Assembly (NCBI GenBank): GCA_905181875.1
Contig: CAJIZH010000003.1
Coordinates: 620,001-684,000 of the forward strand
Direction of reading: 5' to 3'
From: Flavobacteriales bacterium UBA6770
GTDB taxonomy: Bacteria > Bacteroidota > Bacteroidia > Flavobacteriales_G > Salibacteraceae
Length of the DNA: 64,000 nt
Within the stretch, counting starts at the first letter, position 1, and the number at the start of each line of letters is the position of its first letter. The notes beneath the pieces were generated by a model, which saw nothing but the letters and a program-made list of their open reading frames with translations, had not been told where the DNA came from and made no database searches. Positions 30,113 to 40,635 of this stretch are shown one piece after another. The position numbers and the translations under genes were made by a program.

Positions 30113-30733
30113 CTACTCCTGTTTTGCAGAATAAACAATCGTAACTGTTCCTCTATATTCATGTCTTTCTTTGTCATTGAACGTATCGCCAATTAAGAAA
30201 CGAAATGGATAAACACCAGCCTTCATTACTTCACCGCTTCTGCTATCTGTTCCATCCCACCCTTCAGAAGGATCAATTGACTTGAATAGTAATTCTCCCC
30301 AGCGATTATAAACAAACATTTGAAACTCTTCGGGGTCTATACCTTTTCCAACCGGAATAAAAACATCATTAATACCGTCTCCATTTGGAGAGAATGCTTT
30401 AGGGATATACAAGGAAAACTCAGGTCCAATTTCTATTATGCAAATTGTATCTGCTGCACAACCATTTTCCCCTTTAACTGAAAGCTTAACAGGGTATCTA
30501 TCCTCATGAGTTTCAGGGAAACTTACTTTTGGATGTTGCTCATTGCTAGTTCCAAAAGACCCAAATGTCCATTCCCATTCAACAATATCCAATACCGATA
30601 AATCTTTAAACTGAACATCTGGATTTTGTGTTGTAGGCTTTTCAGGCTCCCAATCAAATAAAGGAAGTGGCGATCTAAGAACATTTACAAAAGATCCCTT
30701 GGTCAGAGCTATCTCTACATCCAAATTCATCAC
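30113..30733 (-). CDS. Frameshifted C-terminal fragment with PKD and T9SS type B sorting domain
   Basis: A 206-residue frame that is the missing end of the gene at 30675-35303. It contains a PKD-like unit (WEWTFGSFG to YPVKLSVKGENGC) and the gliding motility-associated domain (IPKAFSPNGDGINDVFIPV, FVYNRWGELLFKS, GWDGTDSRSG, AGVYPFRFLI). It has no signal peptide, and its ATG lies inside the upstream frame, so it is not an independent gene. Removing one C from the CCC at 30696-30698 joins the two frames as GCRDSSDQGSFVNVLRSPLP, matching the order seen in the intact paralog at 35315. Translated alone it could not be exported. Confidence 0.85.
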   Translation of the reverse strand: MMNLDVEIALTKGSFVNVLRSPLPLFDWEPEKPTTQNPDVQFKDLSVLDIVEWEWTFGSFGTSNEQHPKVSFPETHEDRYPVKLSVKGENGCAADTICIIEIGPEFSLYIPKAFSPNGDGINDVFIPVGKGIDPEEFQMFVYNRWGELLFKSIDPSEGWDGTDSRSGEVMKAGVYPFRFLIGDTFNDKERHEYRGTVTIVYSAKQE

Positions 30734-33700
30734 TTATAGATAAAGTAACATTATAAGTTCCTGGTCTGTTATATATAGTTGGTGCCTCAAGACAGCTATT
30801 AAATTGAATTCCATTTCCAAAGTTCCAAACACAATCTAAGCCTTGATTCGGACTTGTGTTTCTATAGATAATTTTAGCTGGATGGCACGCCTCAGTCACA
30901 TCTGCAGTGAAGTCAATCCTTGGCAAAGGCCTTACTTCAACTCTAACCGTATTAGAAGCGCTTGGTGAACCACACAAGTCCGTTAGAATAACTGTATAAG
31001 TGGTTGCAACATCGGGGCTAGCTGTTGGGTTCGGTAGATTTGGGTTATTGAGTCCAATTTGAGGAAACCATTGGTAAACAAAACCTCTCCCATCACCCCC
31101 ACTAGCTAATACTGGTAGTTCTGTATTTTGATACAAGCATATTTCACGATCTTCTGAAGTTTCAACTTTAAGAGAATCGAATAATTCTACTCTAATCTTT
31201 TTAGTTAAACTGATACAACCAGCAGTGTCTTTAGCATAAACCCAATAAGTCGAGCTCTCATCTGGACAAACTCTCTGAACTTGCAGCGTGCTTGATATCC
31301 CAGGAGTCCAATGATAGGAATACTTAGATATGTTTCCTCCTGAACCATTTACCACCATATCCGCACAGGTACTTACGCAAATTCTAGTAGAATCAAATGC
31401 TGCTGTTAACCTAACCTCAGGCGGTTCTATAGTTTTTATAGTATCGTAAGCAGCACAGTTATTTATATCACGCACACTTAGATAATATGTCTCTGGCTCT
31501 AACTTACTAAAGCTATTAAATTGAGTATAAGTTCCACCTTGGTTTTTGCTATAAAAAAGAGCCTGTTTTCCACCTCTTGCGAACATTTCAATTTTCCCGT
31601 CATCATATGTATTACAGCTACTATTTGTATAGTCAACACTGTCTAAAACTACTTCAGGAAACTCTAATATGTTTATGGTTTTAGAGTATCTACAGCCATT
31701 TACATCGGTTAATACCAATGAATCTAAACCTCCAGATAAATTAAGTGCAGAATCTTGAATGGATCCATTACCCCAGTTATAGTTATAAGGTGTTGTTCCT
31801 CCAAAAGCGACTCCATTGGCCCAAGCGTCAGCGTCTCCATTACAAGTAACTTCAGAATAATACAGAGTTGCAAATAAAGAATCGGGCTGAATTAGGGTAA
31901 TTTCAATCGGCTTCGTTGTACACAGATCATTAGACATTACAATTACTGAGTATTTTCCCGCTTCAAGAGCTGAGAAACTATTTGCTGTAAGATAGTTTGC
32001 TCCGCCATCTATAGAATATGCCAATGGAGGAATACCTTCAGAAGCAAAAATATCAATCTCGCCATCTTCTTCTTTATAACAGATTAAATTTTCGGATGTT
32101 ATACTATCAATTATGGGAGCGGTATTAGTAAACGTATCAACAAACTCAGTAAAGCATTTTCCATCATCAGTTACTCTTAATGTGTAATAACCATTGTTTA
32201 ATGTGTTGAATACACCATTAGAGTTTGCCAAATTCTTCCCACCACCAGCTAACGTATAGCTATAAGGTGAAAGACCACCATTTCCAATAATTTGAAGGAC
32301 CCCATTGTCTTTGCCGCAATTCGGTGGAGTCCTATTGATTGTAGGCGGAGAAAGTTTCCTCATATCAATTTTGAACGTATCATTTATGGTACAACCACAA
32401 GTATCACTAAAGGATAAATAGAACTCAGTATTGATCTGAGCCATTACTTGTGGATTAGAAACCGTATCATTAGAAATATATGCTGAAGTATCACTTGCTG
32501 TCCACTTATAGGTTCTAATACCTGAACATGTAGTTCTTGGCTTAGCGTCAATTCCTATAGTATCTAATGGACAAAGAATCGTATCTTTTGAAAGATCCAA
32601 TGCTATTAAATCGATATGGATTTTTGTTGAAACCCCTGAACACTTCTTAAAAGTATCTTCAATAAAAGCGTAATAGGTAAGTGAGTCGCCAATCGTAGCT
32701 ATAGGACTCTTAATAGTGTCATTATTTAAGTATGTACTCGGTGTCCATTTGTATGTAAATGCACCTGGATCCGGAGCCTGGCAGACAGAAAACTGGATAT
32801 TTGGTCTATTTACATAAGAACTTAAGCTAATAAATTGTGTTGCACACATTGCCGAGGAACCATATGCCACGACACATGATTGAAAAGATGTAGTTGTATA
32901 CCTTACTTCACTATTCAGTGAAGTTCCACTGTTCTCATAACATATTTCCACAAGTAAATTTGAGCTACCATCGTAATCATAGTCCGTATTAAAGGCATGA
33001 TAATTCCACCCTTTTTGAATAGTAACAGTTTTTGGAGTAAAGACCTGCACCGCTCCTGCCTCAAATGCTGCCGATAGCGCATTTTTACTGGTACATTTCA
33101 ATTTTATAGAGTATTTTGAAAAGGTACTAGTACCTTTAATATCTTCCACATAAAAACCAATACCTTGTATTATTCCGTTACTAACACCAGAGGCAGCCAA
33201 TTCTCCTGAACGATACAAAAATTGCTGTCTTGAGCTTTCTTTATCATTGCCGTAAGGACAAGGCCACATTGCCGCCCCAACTCCACCAGTAGATGCATTC
33301 TTAGTAGTTCCGTTTCCTAAATCAAGCTTCTGAACAGCACCGATACATATTCCTTTTGTTAAACCACAAGCTGTTGGTCGATAGCCCATTTCTAGGTCCA
33401 AAGTAGTTTTTGTTCCCTGACAAACATCTGTGTCTGAAGCCGTAGCCGTAATCTTTGATGGAAACGGTGGGGTCACATTCAATTTCATCGAATCCGTCCT
33501 TACACACCCAGAGTCTGAAGTAACTGTTACATAATACGGTTTACTTAGAATTGGTGTGGCGTTAGGGTTTCTAACTGTATCGTAATCAACATATCCTGAA
33601 GGACTCCATTTATAATTATAAGTGGAGGTTATTCTGTCTGGTTTTACAAAAATTGGAATCGTTGAATCGTTGAAACAGATTAACGTATCCATATGCATAC

Positions 33701-35303
33701 TAACATTAAAGGTATCAGCAACGACAATCTTAATCGTATCTCTTACACTACATGCTTGCGCTGCTATGCAACCTTCTTGCAAATCTGACCATACTTCCAA
33801 CAAGGTTGTTTTTGAAGGCAAAAACTTCATTGTTCTGTTAGTATCGGCTATTGTAGTATCAGACCATATGTTTTGCTTCGGCCCGCTGTAGTATAATGAA
33901 TCTCCGTAAACACTTTTCCATTGATATAACTTACCGCCAGATGCATTGAGATGAACTGTATCTCCTTTACATACCGCAGTATCTCTGCCAGCATTGGTGC
34001 TATTCCTCACATTCAATTCAAATACAGAAAATCCATTACCTGGGTAATCACAGAAATCATCATTAAATACCAAGTAAAATATTTTCACTGGGTTTATACC
34101 AATTGATGCTCTCCAACTCCACTTAACAACTGCTTTGGTTTTAGTAATGTAATTTATCGTCATTGTCGCACCCGTTAATACTTTATCGTAATTCGAGCTA
34201 AAAATTAATGTGTCTGGTTTACCAGCAGCGGAATCAATATCTACGATCGTATCCTCGAATGTTATGTATTCACCGTTACAAACCTCCATTCTAAAACTAT
34301 CAACTAGAGTATAGTTCTTTCCCTGAATATTAGATATACCCGAAACATCTCTGGGTACATTATTGGAACAGGATTCTACCCTAAATTGAACATCTCTCAG
34401 TGTTTTTGCTTTCAATACTCCAGTACATCTTTCATATTCTTTTACCCAAAACGCAACCACTCGCTTACCTGCCGTTGCCGGTGTAAATGACAATAATCCG
34501 GTAACACTATCCATTTTCATTCCAGCCGCTGGTACTTTAGCCGAAAAGCCAGAACTATAACTCACACATCTCGTTGAATCTTGCATTGCACAAGCCAGTT
34601 CAAATCGCAAACTATCTCCATCATAATCTATTGTTCCAATTCCATAGTATACTTTTTTTCCTACACAAGCAGATGGTATTGGCTTAACTTCATCTGCAAA
34701 ATCTGGAGCCGAATTTGTTGGAAAGTCTCTAGTGTTTATAAACGTATGTACATACATACCGCCTGAACTTGTATTACTTGATCCTGTATTTCTACAGCAG
34801 ACTGGAGAAAAACCAAGTCGCCACCAGTTGCACGATGACAATGTAATGACTGCGAAAAACTTAAAACGCATATAACCTTGAGCGGTATTATTTCTATTTC
34901 GACATTTTGTACTTGGAGACCTAGAAGGGTCTAATAACTTATCACAAACATCTGACACCTCTTCGGCTACAAGTGCATTTATACCTGTACCGACGGTTAT
35001 GCCACCATAGGATCCGCCAAACGGAATTGGAGTCGGAGCTACAAAGGCCAAATGACGAACCGTATAAGGCGTCCACCCTGCTCCAGAATTTGAAGTACAA
35101 ACCGCATCAACGGTTTCTGTTCGTGAGGAATAACCAGCGCCGTTACAATCTCTAAAGACTGCTGCTTCAACATAGTAAGAATTATTACCTAACGATTTAT
35201 ACTTAATACTTCCTCCTGATATATGCGAAGCAATTGCACCAATTTGGAACAATCCAATTGATAACAAAATAGTAAGTAGCAACTGTTTCATTAAACTTTT
35301 CAT
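30675..35303 (-). CDS. Large type B T9SS surface protein, frameshifted before its sorting domain
   Basis: 1542 residues as read. Signal peptide about residues 1-25 (LLLTILLSIGLFQIGAIA), then SHISGGSIKYKSLGNN, starting the shared N-terminal module (about 490 residues identical to those of the next paralog). A jelly-roll-like module (coded around 32770-33375) and SprB-type units (GGLSPYSYTL, GGTTPYNYNW) follow. The frame ends early at DSSDQGIFCKCS inside a PKD-like unit; the rest, including the sorting domain, continues in another frame from about 30697. As read, the product would be secreted to the periplasm but lack the T9SS signal. It lies 11 bp downstream of the 1754-residue paralog and is likely cotranscribed. 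True mutation and assembly error cannot be told apart here. Confidence 0.85.
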   Translation of the reverse strand: MKSLMKQLLLTILLSIGLFQIGAIASHISGGSIKYKSLGNNSYYVEAAVFRDCNGAGYSSRTETVDAVCTSNSGAGWTPYTVRHLAFVAPTPIPFGGSYGGITVGTGINALVAEEVSDVCDKLLDPSRSPSTKCRNRNNTAQGYMRFKFFAVITLSSCNWWRLGFSPVCCRNTGSSNTSSGGMYVHTFINTRDFPTNSAPDFADEVKPIPSACVGKKVYYGIGTIDYDGDSLRFELACAMQDSTRCVSYSSGFSAKVPAAGMKMDSVTGLLSFTPATAGKRVVAFWVKEYERCTGVLKAKTLRDVQFRVESCSNNVPRDVSGISNIQGKNYTLVDSFRMEVCNGEYITFEDTIVDIDSAAGKPDTLIFSSNYDKVLTGATMTINYITKTKAVVKWSWRASIGINPVKIFYLVFNDDFCDYPGNGFSVFELNVRNSTNAGRDTAVCKGDTVHLNASGGKLYQWKSVYGDSLYYSGPKQNIWSDTTIADTNRTMKFLPSKTTLLEVWSDLQEGCIAAQACSVRDTIKIVVADTFNVSMHMDTLICFNDSTIPIFVKPDRITSTYNYKWSPSGYVDYDTVRNPNATPILSKPYYVTVTSDSGCVRTDSMKLNVTPPFPSKITATASDTDVCQGTKTTLDLEMGYRPTACGLTKGICIGAVQKLDLGNGTTKNASTGGVGAAMWPCPYGNDKESSRQQFLYRSGELAASGVSNGIIQGIGFYVEDIKGTSTFSKYSIKLKCTSKNALSAAFEAGAVQVFTPKTVTIQKGWNYHAFNTDYDYDGSSNLLVEICYENSGTSLNSEVRYTTTSFQSCVVAYGSSAMCATQFISLSSYVNRPNIQFSVCQAPDPGAFTYKWTPSTYLNNDTIKSPIATIGDSLTYYAFIEDTFKKCSGVSTKIHIDLIALDLSKDTILCPLDTIGIDAKPRTTCSGIRTYKWTASDTSAYISNDTVSNPQVMAQINTEFYLSFSDTCGCTINDTFKIDMRKLSPPTINRTPPNCGKDNGVLQIIGNGGLSPYSYTLAGGGKNLANSNGVFNTLNNGYYTLRVTDDGKCFTEFVDTFTNTAPIIDSITSENLICYKEEDGEIDIFASEGIPPLAYSIDGGANYLTANSFSALEAGKYSVIVMSNDLCTTKPIEITLIQPDSLFATLYYSEVTCNGDADAWANGVAFGGTTPYNYNWGNGSIQDSALNLSGGLDSLVLTDVNGCRYSKTINILEFPEVVLDSVDYTNSSCNTYDDGKIEMFARGGKQALFYSKNQGGTYTQFNSFSKLEPETYYLSVRDINNCAAYDTIKTIEPPEVRLTAAFDSTRICVSTCADMVVNGSGGNISKYSYHWTPGISSTLQVQRVCPDESSTYWVYAKDTAGCISLTKKIRVELFDSLKVETSEDREICLYQNTELPVLASGGDGRGFVYQWFPQIGLNNPNLPNPTASPDVATTYTVILTDLCGSPSASNTVRVEVRPLPRIDFTADVTEACHPAKIIYRNTSPNQGLDCVWNFGNGIQFNSCLEAPTIYNRPGTYNVTLSISDEFGCRDSSDQGIFCKCS
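33736..35216 (-). repeat. 1481-bp direct repeat, copy A (mature N-terminal module)
   Basis: Apparently identical to 39000-40480, offset 5264 bp; every stretch I compared matched at all positions, including synonymous ones. It begins exactly after the signal-peptide/mature junction (SHIS-GG) and ends at the codons for DTIKIV. Flanking sequence on both sides is only distantly similar, so the boundary is sharp. Confidence 0.93.
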
Positions 35304-35314
35304 AGTATACTTCT

Positions 35315-38300
35315 TTATTTAATGATAGTTAATGTTCCGAATTGTTCGTGCAACGTCTTAATATTTTTTGCATCACCTACAGCAACACGCCAAGTATATA
35401 CACCCACGGCGGCTTTCTCTCCAGAATTATTCACTGTACCATCCCAACCATCTTCATAATCAGTAGTATTGAATACCATTTTTCCCCATCTATCAAAAAC
35501 TTGTACTTCATAATAATCGTATTCAAAACCTGAAGCTAATGGTTTCCAAATATCATTTTTACCATCGCCATTTGGCGTAAATGAATTAGGAACATACAAG
35601 AAAAATTCAGCATCAATAAGAACATTTCTAATTGTGTCATTTACACACCCAAAGATATTTGTAACAATAAGCTTCACAGGATATTTACCTTTCTCCACAT
35701 CAGGGAATTGATACTTCGGATTTGGCTTCATGGAAGTATCCATACTTGCAAAATTCCACTCATGAAGACTCACTTTACCCTCTGACAAATCCTTAAACTT
35801 CAACTCAGTGTCAAGAATAGTAGTAGGCTGAGGTTCCATTGAGAAATTGGCTCGTGGAACAGGGAGTATATTCAAATAATTTTTCTTTTCAAGTGAATCA
35901 ATACAGCCATCTTTACTTGTAACGTTAAGTTTAACATTATACTTTCCACTTTGACTATACACTTTTGAAACCTCAGAACATGTTGCCGCCTTGGTACCAT
36001 CACCAAAACTCCATAAACATCTATAAGAGTCATTTGTTTTATTATCGAAATAGGCTTGAAAAGGTGGACATCCTTCTAAGGAATCTGCTGAGAAATTAAC
36101 AACTGGCTGAGGCAGTATTTTAATCTCTATACTCTCTATAATCTCAGGACTTCCACAATTATCTTTCACGCTTAGAGCATAGTTAATGTCAGAAACTGGA
36201 GAAGCGACTGGATTCTTAATAAATGCATTGGATAAATTCGCAAAAGGTTGCCAAACATAATTGTAACCATTTCCATCACCACCACCAGCAATTGCCTCCA
36301 ATTGCACAAAAGCACCATCACAAATCGATGTGTCATTTGGCAATTGCACCTTCAACGAATCAAATAAATCAACTTTAAGAATAATTGTATTAGAAATACA
36401 ACCCTTTTCATCGTTAGCATAAACGGTGAATAGGTTTTCTTTTTCTAAAGGGCAAAAATTAGCCACATTAATTAAGCTTAAGCTTGGTGTCCAATTATAC
36501 TCATGCTGAGGGGAGTTACCTCCCTTAGAGTTGACCTCTAGTTTAGCACAAGTTGAAACACATATTCTAACACTATCTTGAGGTGTAGTAGTTTCCATAA
36601 GTGGTGGCTGCAAAACAGTTACGATTCTTGAAATAGTACATTGGTATCTATCTTTTACAAATACCGGATAATCACCACGCTTAATAAAATTAATGCCCGG
36701 TACAAGTGTGTCGAAATTCATACTGTCAGCTTCTAGTGGACTACCATCTAAATAAGTCTTTCCACTGTCAATACTGAACTGATAGTTTTTAGTACCCCCA
36801 GAAACCTTGATAGCAATTTTACCATCAGCATAACCAAAACAAGTTGTCGGAGTGATCGTTACATTTTCGAACATCAATTCTGGACGTTCTTTTATCTCAA
36901 ATGTTGTATCCAGAATACATCCGTTAACATCTATAATATTTAGATTGTGCGTTTTCTCCGCATAAATTTTCGTCATTAAAGTATCCCCAACCAATACAGG
37001 AAGATGACCACCATTAACATTTGGTAAAATCGACCAAGTGAAGACATATGACGAAGTTCCTCCAGAAGCAATTCCTTTTGCCCAGCCGTTACCCAATTGA
37101 AAACAGGTATCTTCTGCCGTTTCAAAATCCAGTTCTAACTTATCTGGTTCTGTAAGAGTAATTTTTTCGGGGAAAGATGTACAACCACTATCACCTTTAG
37201 CATATACGAGATATTTTCCAGCCGCTAGATTTTGAACCACTGAGCTTCTAACCCATGTCGTGGTTGAATCTACACTGTACCAAAATGGAGTTACACCTAC
37301 ACTTGCCCTTGTTTTGACATCTATCTCACCGTCGCTAAAACCGTTACACGATACATTTTTAGGTATTAAAGATGTTATCTGTGGAGCATTATCGTTAAAC
37401 AATGTATCAATTACAATAGGGCTAGCACAACCAATAGAATCAACTACTTGCATTGCATAAAATCCAATTCTTTGATTGATAAATGAATCTACTCCACCAA
37501 ATGTTCTTCCGGAATCAATACTGTATAAAAACGGCCCAAAGCCTCCAAGTGTATTCAGCTTAATTCTACCATTAGTAGCAGCACAATCAGGGTTATACAT
37601 GTCAGGATCTACTCTAACTGAATCTGCATAAACCATTAAGCTATCCTTAAGTGCACAACCACATGAATCATGAAAAGTCACCGTGACCATTGTAGTTTTT
37701 GAAACTGAAACTATGGCATTTCTAACAGAATCATCTTTAAAATACTGAGAAGGAGTCCAAACAAAAACGCCTCTCCCTCCGCAAGAAGTTACCACATCAG
37801 GAAAAAGCTGAATACTATCATTAGGACACATTGAAGTGTCAGGGCCAGCATCAATATTAGCAATATTAATTTTAAGACTTGCCGTATCTGAACACCTACC
37901 AACGGTATCTGTAATAAGCACTCTAAAAGTGGTCGTAGTGTCAATATTAGCCGTAGGGTTTTTTAAAGTATCGTGATTAAGACCTAGAGATGGCGTCCAT
38001 TTATATGTGAACTCTGCAGAGTCTCTTTGACCACAATATGACAGTTGAATTGTAGGTCGGTTATACGCGCTTGCCAACGATAAAAATGAACTCCCACATT
38101 GGCTAGTACTTCCATAAGAAGTAATACAAGACTGGAACGTTGTAGACATGAATGCCACAGCAGCATTAGTCGAAGTGGTTCCGTTATTATCATAACAAAT
38201 CTCAACCACTAAATTATTTCCACGAGCTAAAGCGTAATTACTATCGAGTGCATGTAAATTCCAACCGTTAGAAATTGTAACCGTTTTTGGAGTAAACACG

Positions 38301-40579
38301 GTTGTTAAACCAGCAATGAAACGCCCTGAATTAAAATTAGCCTGTTTTGTGCAGCCAACTTTAATCGTATAATTTCCAAATTTCGAAGAAGCTCTTTTAG
38401 CTACAACATTAAAACCTAACCCATCAAGAACTCCAGCATTAACGCCCATGGCGAGTAACTCGGCTGAAGTATATATAAACTGCATTCGTGCAGAAGACTG
38501 ATTCCCCCCGTATGGACATGGAAAATCAGTTATTGTATTTGATGTACTTGTTCCAGGTGTATTTGTTCGAGTAGTAGAATCGCTTGAGTTTAAGACTAGA
38601 GCTGAAAAACATTGATCTGTTGTGTTAGCACAGACTATTGGAGAGTAACCCATTTCCAATGTAATGGGAGCATCGACACCAACACATGTTGGGTCTGAAA
38701 GTGTAGTAGCCTTTATATTTCTTGGTAAAGGCAAAGTAACGTTTACTGACATTGTATCAGACCTGACACAGCCTGTGTCCGAAGTAACTGTTACAGCATA
38801 AGATCTTGAGGTAAATGGCGTAACGATCGGGCTACTGATCGTATCATTAGATATAGACGAGTGGGGCGCCCACTTATAGAAATACGTATAATTAGCCGAA
38901 TCAGGTTTTGTTTCTATTTGAATAGTACTATCCTCATAACAGATTGTTGTATCCTTAGTCGTTATAAGTTCAAAGGGGTCTGCAGCAACAATTTTAATTG
39001 TATCTCTTACACTACATGCTTGCGCTGCTATGCAACCTTCTTGCAAATCTGACCATACTTCCAACAAGGTTGTTTTTGAAGGCAAAAACTTCATTGTTCT
39101 GTTAGTATCGGCTATTGTAGTATCAGACCATATGTTTTGCTTCGGCCCGCTGTAGTATAATGAATCTCCGTAAACACTTTTCCATTGATATAACTTACCG
39201 CCAGATGCATTGAGATGAACTGTATCTCCTTTACATACCGCAGTATCTCTGCCAGCATTGGTGCTATTCCTCACATTCAATTCAAATACAGAAAATCCAT
39301 TACCTGGGTAATCACAGAAATCATCATTAAATACCAAGTAAAATATTTTCACTGGGTTTATACCAATTGATGCTCTCCAACTCCACTTAACAACTGCTTT
39401 GGTTTTAGTAATGTAATTTATCGTCATTGTCGCACCCGTTAATACTTTATCGTAATTCGAGCTAAAAATTAATGTGTCTGGTTTACCAGCAGCGGAATCA
39501 ATATCTACGATCGTATCCTCGAATGTTATGTATTCACCGTTACAAACCTCCATTCTAAAACTATCAACTAGAGTATAGTTCTTTCCCTGAATATTAGATA
39601 TACCCGAAACATCTCTGGGTACATTATTGGAACAGGATTCTACCCTAAATTGAACATCTCTCAGTGTTTTTGCTTTCAATACTCCAGTACATCTTTCATA
39701 TTCTTTTACCCAAAACGCAACCACTCGCTTACCTGCCGTTGCCGGTGTAAATGACAATAATCCGGTAACACTATCCATTTTCATTCCAGCCGCTGGTACT
39801 TTAGCCGAAAAGCCAGAACTATAACTCACACATCTCGTTGAATCTTGCATTGCACAAGCCAGTTCAAATCGCAAACTATCTCCATCATAATCTATTGTTC
39901 CAATTCCATAGTATACTTTTTTTCCTACACAAGCAGATGGTATTGGCTTAACTTCATCTGCAAAATCTGGAGCCGAATTTGTTGGAAAGTCTCTAGTGTT
40001 TATAAACGTATGTACATACATACCGCCTGAACTTGTATTACTTGATCCTGTATTTCTACAGCAGACTGGAGAAAAACCAAGTCGCCACCAGTTGCACGAT
40101 GACAATGTAATGACTGCGAAAAACTTAAAACGCATATAACCTTGAGCGGTATTATTTCTATTTCGACATTTTGTACTTGGAGACCTAGAAGGGTCTAATA
40201 ACTTATCACAAACATCTGACACCTCTTCGGCTACAAGTGCATTTATACCTGTACCGACGGTTATGCCACCATAGGATCCGCCAAACGGAATTGGAGTCGG
40301 AGCTACAAAGGCCAAATGACGAACCGTATAAGGCGTCCACCCTGCTCCAGAATTTGAAGTACAAACCGCATCAACGGTTTCTGTTCGTGAGGAATAACCA
40401 GCGCCGTTACAATCTCTAAAGACTGCTGCTTCAACATAGTAAGAATTATTACCTAACGATTTATACTTAATACTTCCTCCCGAAATGTGTGATGCTTGTG
40501 AAGTAATTCCGAATCCTAACAATAGAACTAAGCTTATAAATATTGCCCTCATGGTTCCAACAGCTGAATAATTTTCCAT
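35315..40579 (-). CDS. Large PKD/SprB-type surface protein with T9SS type B sorting domain
   Basis: About 1754 residues, intact. The frame reaches 40603, but MENYSAVGTMRAIFIS at 40579, or MRAIFISLVLLL at 40552, gives a better signal peptide ending ITSQA. SHISGGSIKYKSLGNN opens the shared N-terminal module. It is followed by Ig-like units, a jelly-roll-like module (coded around 38035-38635, with IYTSAELLAMGV, GWNLHALD and LVVEICYDN), SprB-type units (GGTKNYQFSID), and two PKD-like units (CLWSFGDG, HEWNFASMD). The C terminus (VPNSFTPNGDGKNDIW, VFDRWGKMVFNT, GVYTWRVAV) is the gliding motility-associated sorting domain. It is the middle member of three consecutive giants, separated from the upstream one by a terminator. 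Probably a surface adhesin; ligand unknown. Confidence 0.88.
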   Translation of the reverse strand: MENYSAVGTMRAIFISLVLLLGFGITSQASHISGGSIKYKSLGNNSYYVEAAVFRDCNGAGYSSRTETVDAVCTSNSGAGWTPYTVRHLAFVAPTPIPFGGSYGGITVGTGINALVAEEVSDVCDKLLDPSRSPSTKCRNRNNTAQGYMRFKFFAVITLSSCNWWRLGFSPVCCRNTGSSNTSSGGMYVHTFINTRDFPTNSAPDFADEVKPIPSACVGKKVYYGIGTIDYDGDSLRFELACAMQDSTRCVSYSSGFSAKVPAAGMKMDSVTGLLSFTPATAGKRVVAFWVKEYERCTGVLKAKTLRDVQFRVESCSNNVPRDVSGISNIQGKNYTLVDSFRMEVCNGEYITFEDTIVDIDSAAGKPDTLIFSSNYDKVLTGATMTINYITKTKAVVKWSWRASIGINPVKIFYLVFNDDFCDYPGNGFSVFELNVRNSTNAGRDTAVCKGDTVHLNASGGKLYQWKSVYGDSLYYSGPKQNIWSDTTIADTNRTMKFLPSKTTLLEVWSDLQEGCIAAQACSVRDTIKIVAADPFELITTKDTTICYEDSTIQIETKPDSANYTYFYKWAPHSSISNDTISSPIVTPFTSRSYAVTVTSDTGCVRSDTMSVNVTLPLPRNIKATTLSDPTCVGVDAPITLEMGYSPIVCANTTDQCFSALVLNSSDSTTRTNTPGTSTSNTITDFPCPYGGNQSSARMQFIYTSAELLAMGVNAGVLDGLGFNVVAKRASSKFGNYTIKVGCTKQANFNSGRFIAGLTTVFTPKTVTISNGWNLHALDSNYALARGNNLVVEICYDNNGTTSTNAAVAFMSTTFQSCITSYGSTSQCGSSFLSLASAYNRPTIQLSYCGQRDSAEFTYKWTPSLGLNHDTLKNPTANIDTTTTFRVLITDTVGRCSDTASLKINIANIDAGPDTSMCPNDSIQLFPDVVTSCGGRGVFVWTPSQYFKDDSVRNAIVSVSKTTMVTVTFHDSCGCALKDSLMVYADSVRVDPDMYNPDCAATNGRIKLNTLGGFGPFLYSIDSGRTFGGVDSFINQRIGFYAMQVVDSIGCASPIVIDTLFNDNAPQITSLIPKNVSCNGFSDGEIDVKTRASVGVTPFWYSVDSTTTWVRSSVVQNLAAGKYLVYAKGDSGCTSFPEKITLTEPDKLELDFETAEDTCFQLGNGWAKGIASGGTSSYVFTWSILPNVNGGHLPVLVGDTLMTKIYAEKTHNLNIIDVNGCILDTTFEIKERPELMFENVTITPTTCFGYADGKIAIKVSGGTKNYQFSIDSGKTYLDGSPLEADSMNFDTLVPGINFIKRGDYPVFVKDRYQCTISRIVTVLQPPLMETTTPQDSVRICVSTCAKLEVNSKGGNSPQHEYNWTPSLSLINVANFCPLEKENLFTVYANDEKGCISNTIILKVDLFDSLKVQLPNDTSICDGAFVQLEAIAGGGDGNGYNYVWQPFANLSNAFIKNPVASPVSDINYALSVKDNCGSPEIIESIEIKILPQPVVNFSADSLEGCPPFQAYFDNKTNDSYRCLWSFGDGTKAATCSEVSKVYSQSGKYNVKLNVTSKDGCIDSLEKKNYLNILPVPRANFSMEPQPTTILDTELKFKDLSEGKVSLHEWNFASMDTSMKPNPKYQFPDVEKGKYPVKLIVTNIFGCVNDTIRNVLIDAEFFLYVPNSFTPNGDGKNDIWKPLASGFEYDYYEVQVFDRWGKMVFNTTDYEDGWDGTVNNSGEKAAVGVYTWRVAVGDAKNIKTLHEQFGTLTIIK
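39000..40480 (-). repeat. 1481-bp direct repeat, copy B (mature N-terminal module)
   Basis: Partner of the copy at 33736-35216. It lies in the adjacent paralog at the equivalent position, starting right after its different signal peptide. Outside this block the two proteins are clearly diverged, for example in the following Ig-like and jelly-roll-like parts. Confidence 0.93.
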
Positions 40580-40635
40580 TTTATGATTTTCTTTAAAATG
40601 CACTTTTTCGCAGTATAAAAGTATAGTTTAATACA

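Noticed and set aside
30690-30733. Programmed ribosomal frameshifting to fuse the two frames of the surface protein
   Set aside because: No slippery heptamer with a following stem was evident, and the intact paralog needs no shift; indel mutation or error is simpler.
34581-40419. Pairs of identical small plus-strand frames (34581 and 39845; 34973 and 40237)
   Set aside because: Antisense shadows of the duplicated 1481-bp module, not duplicated small genes.
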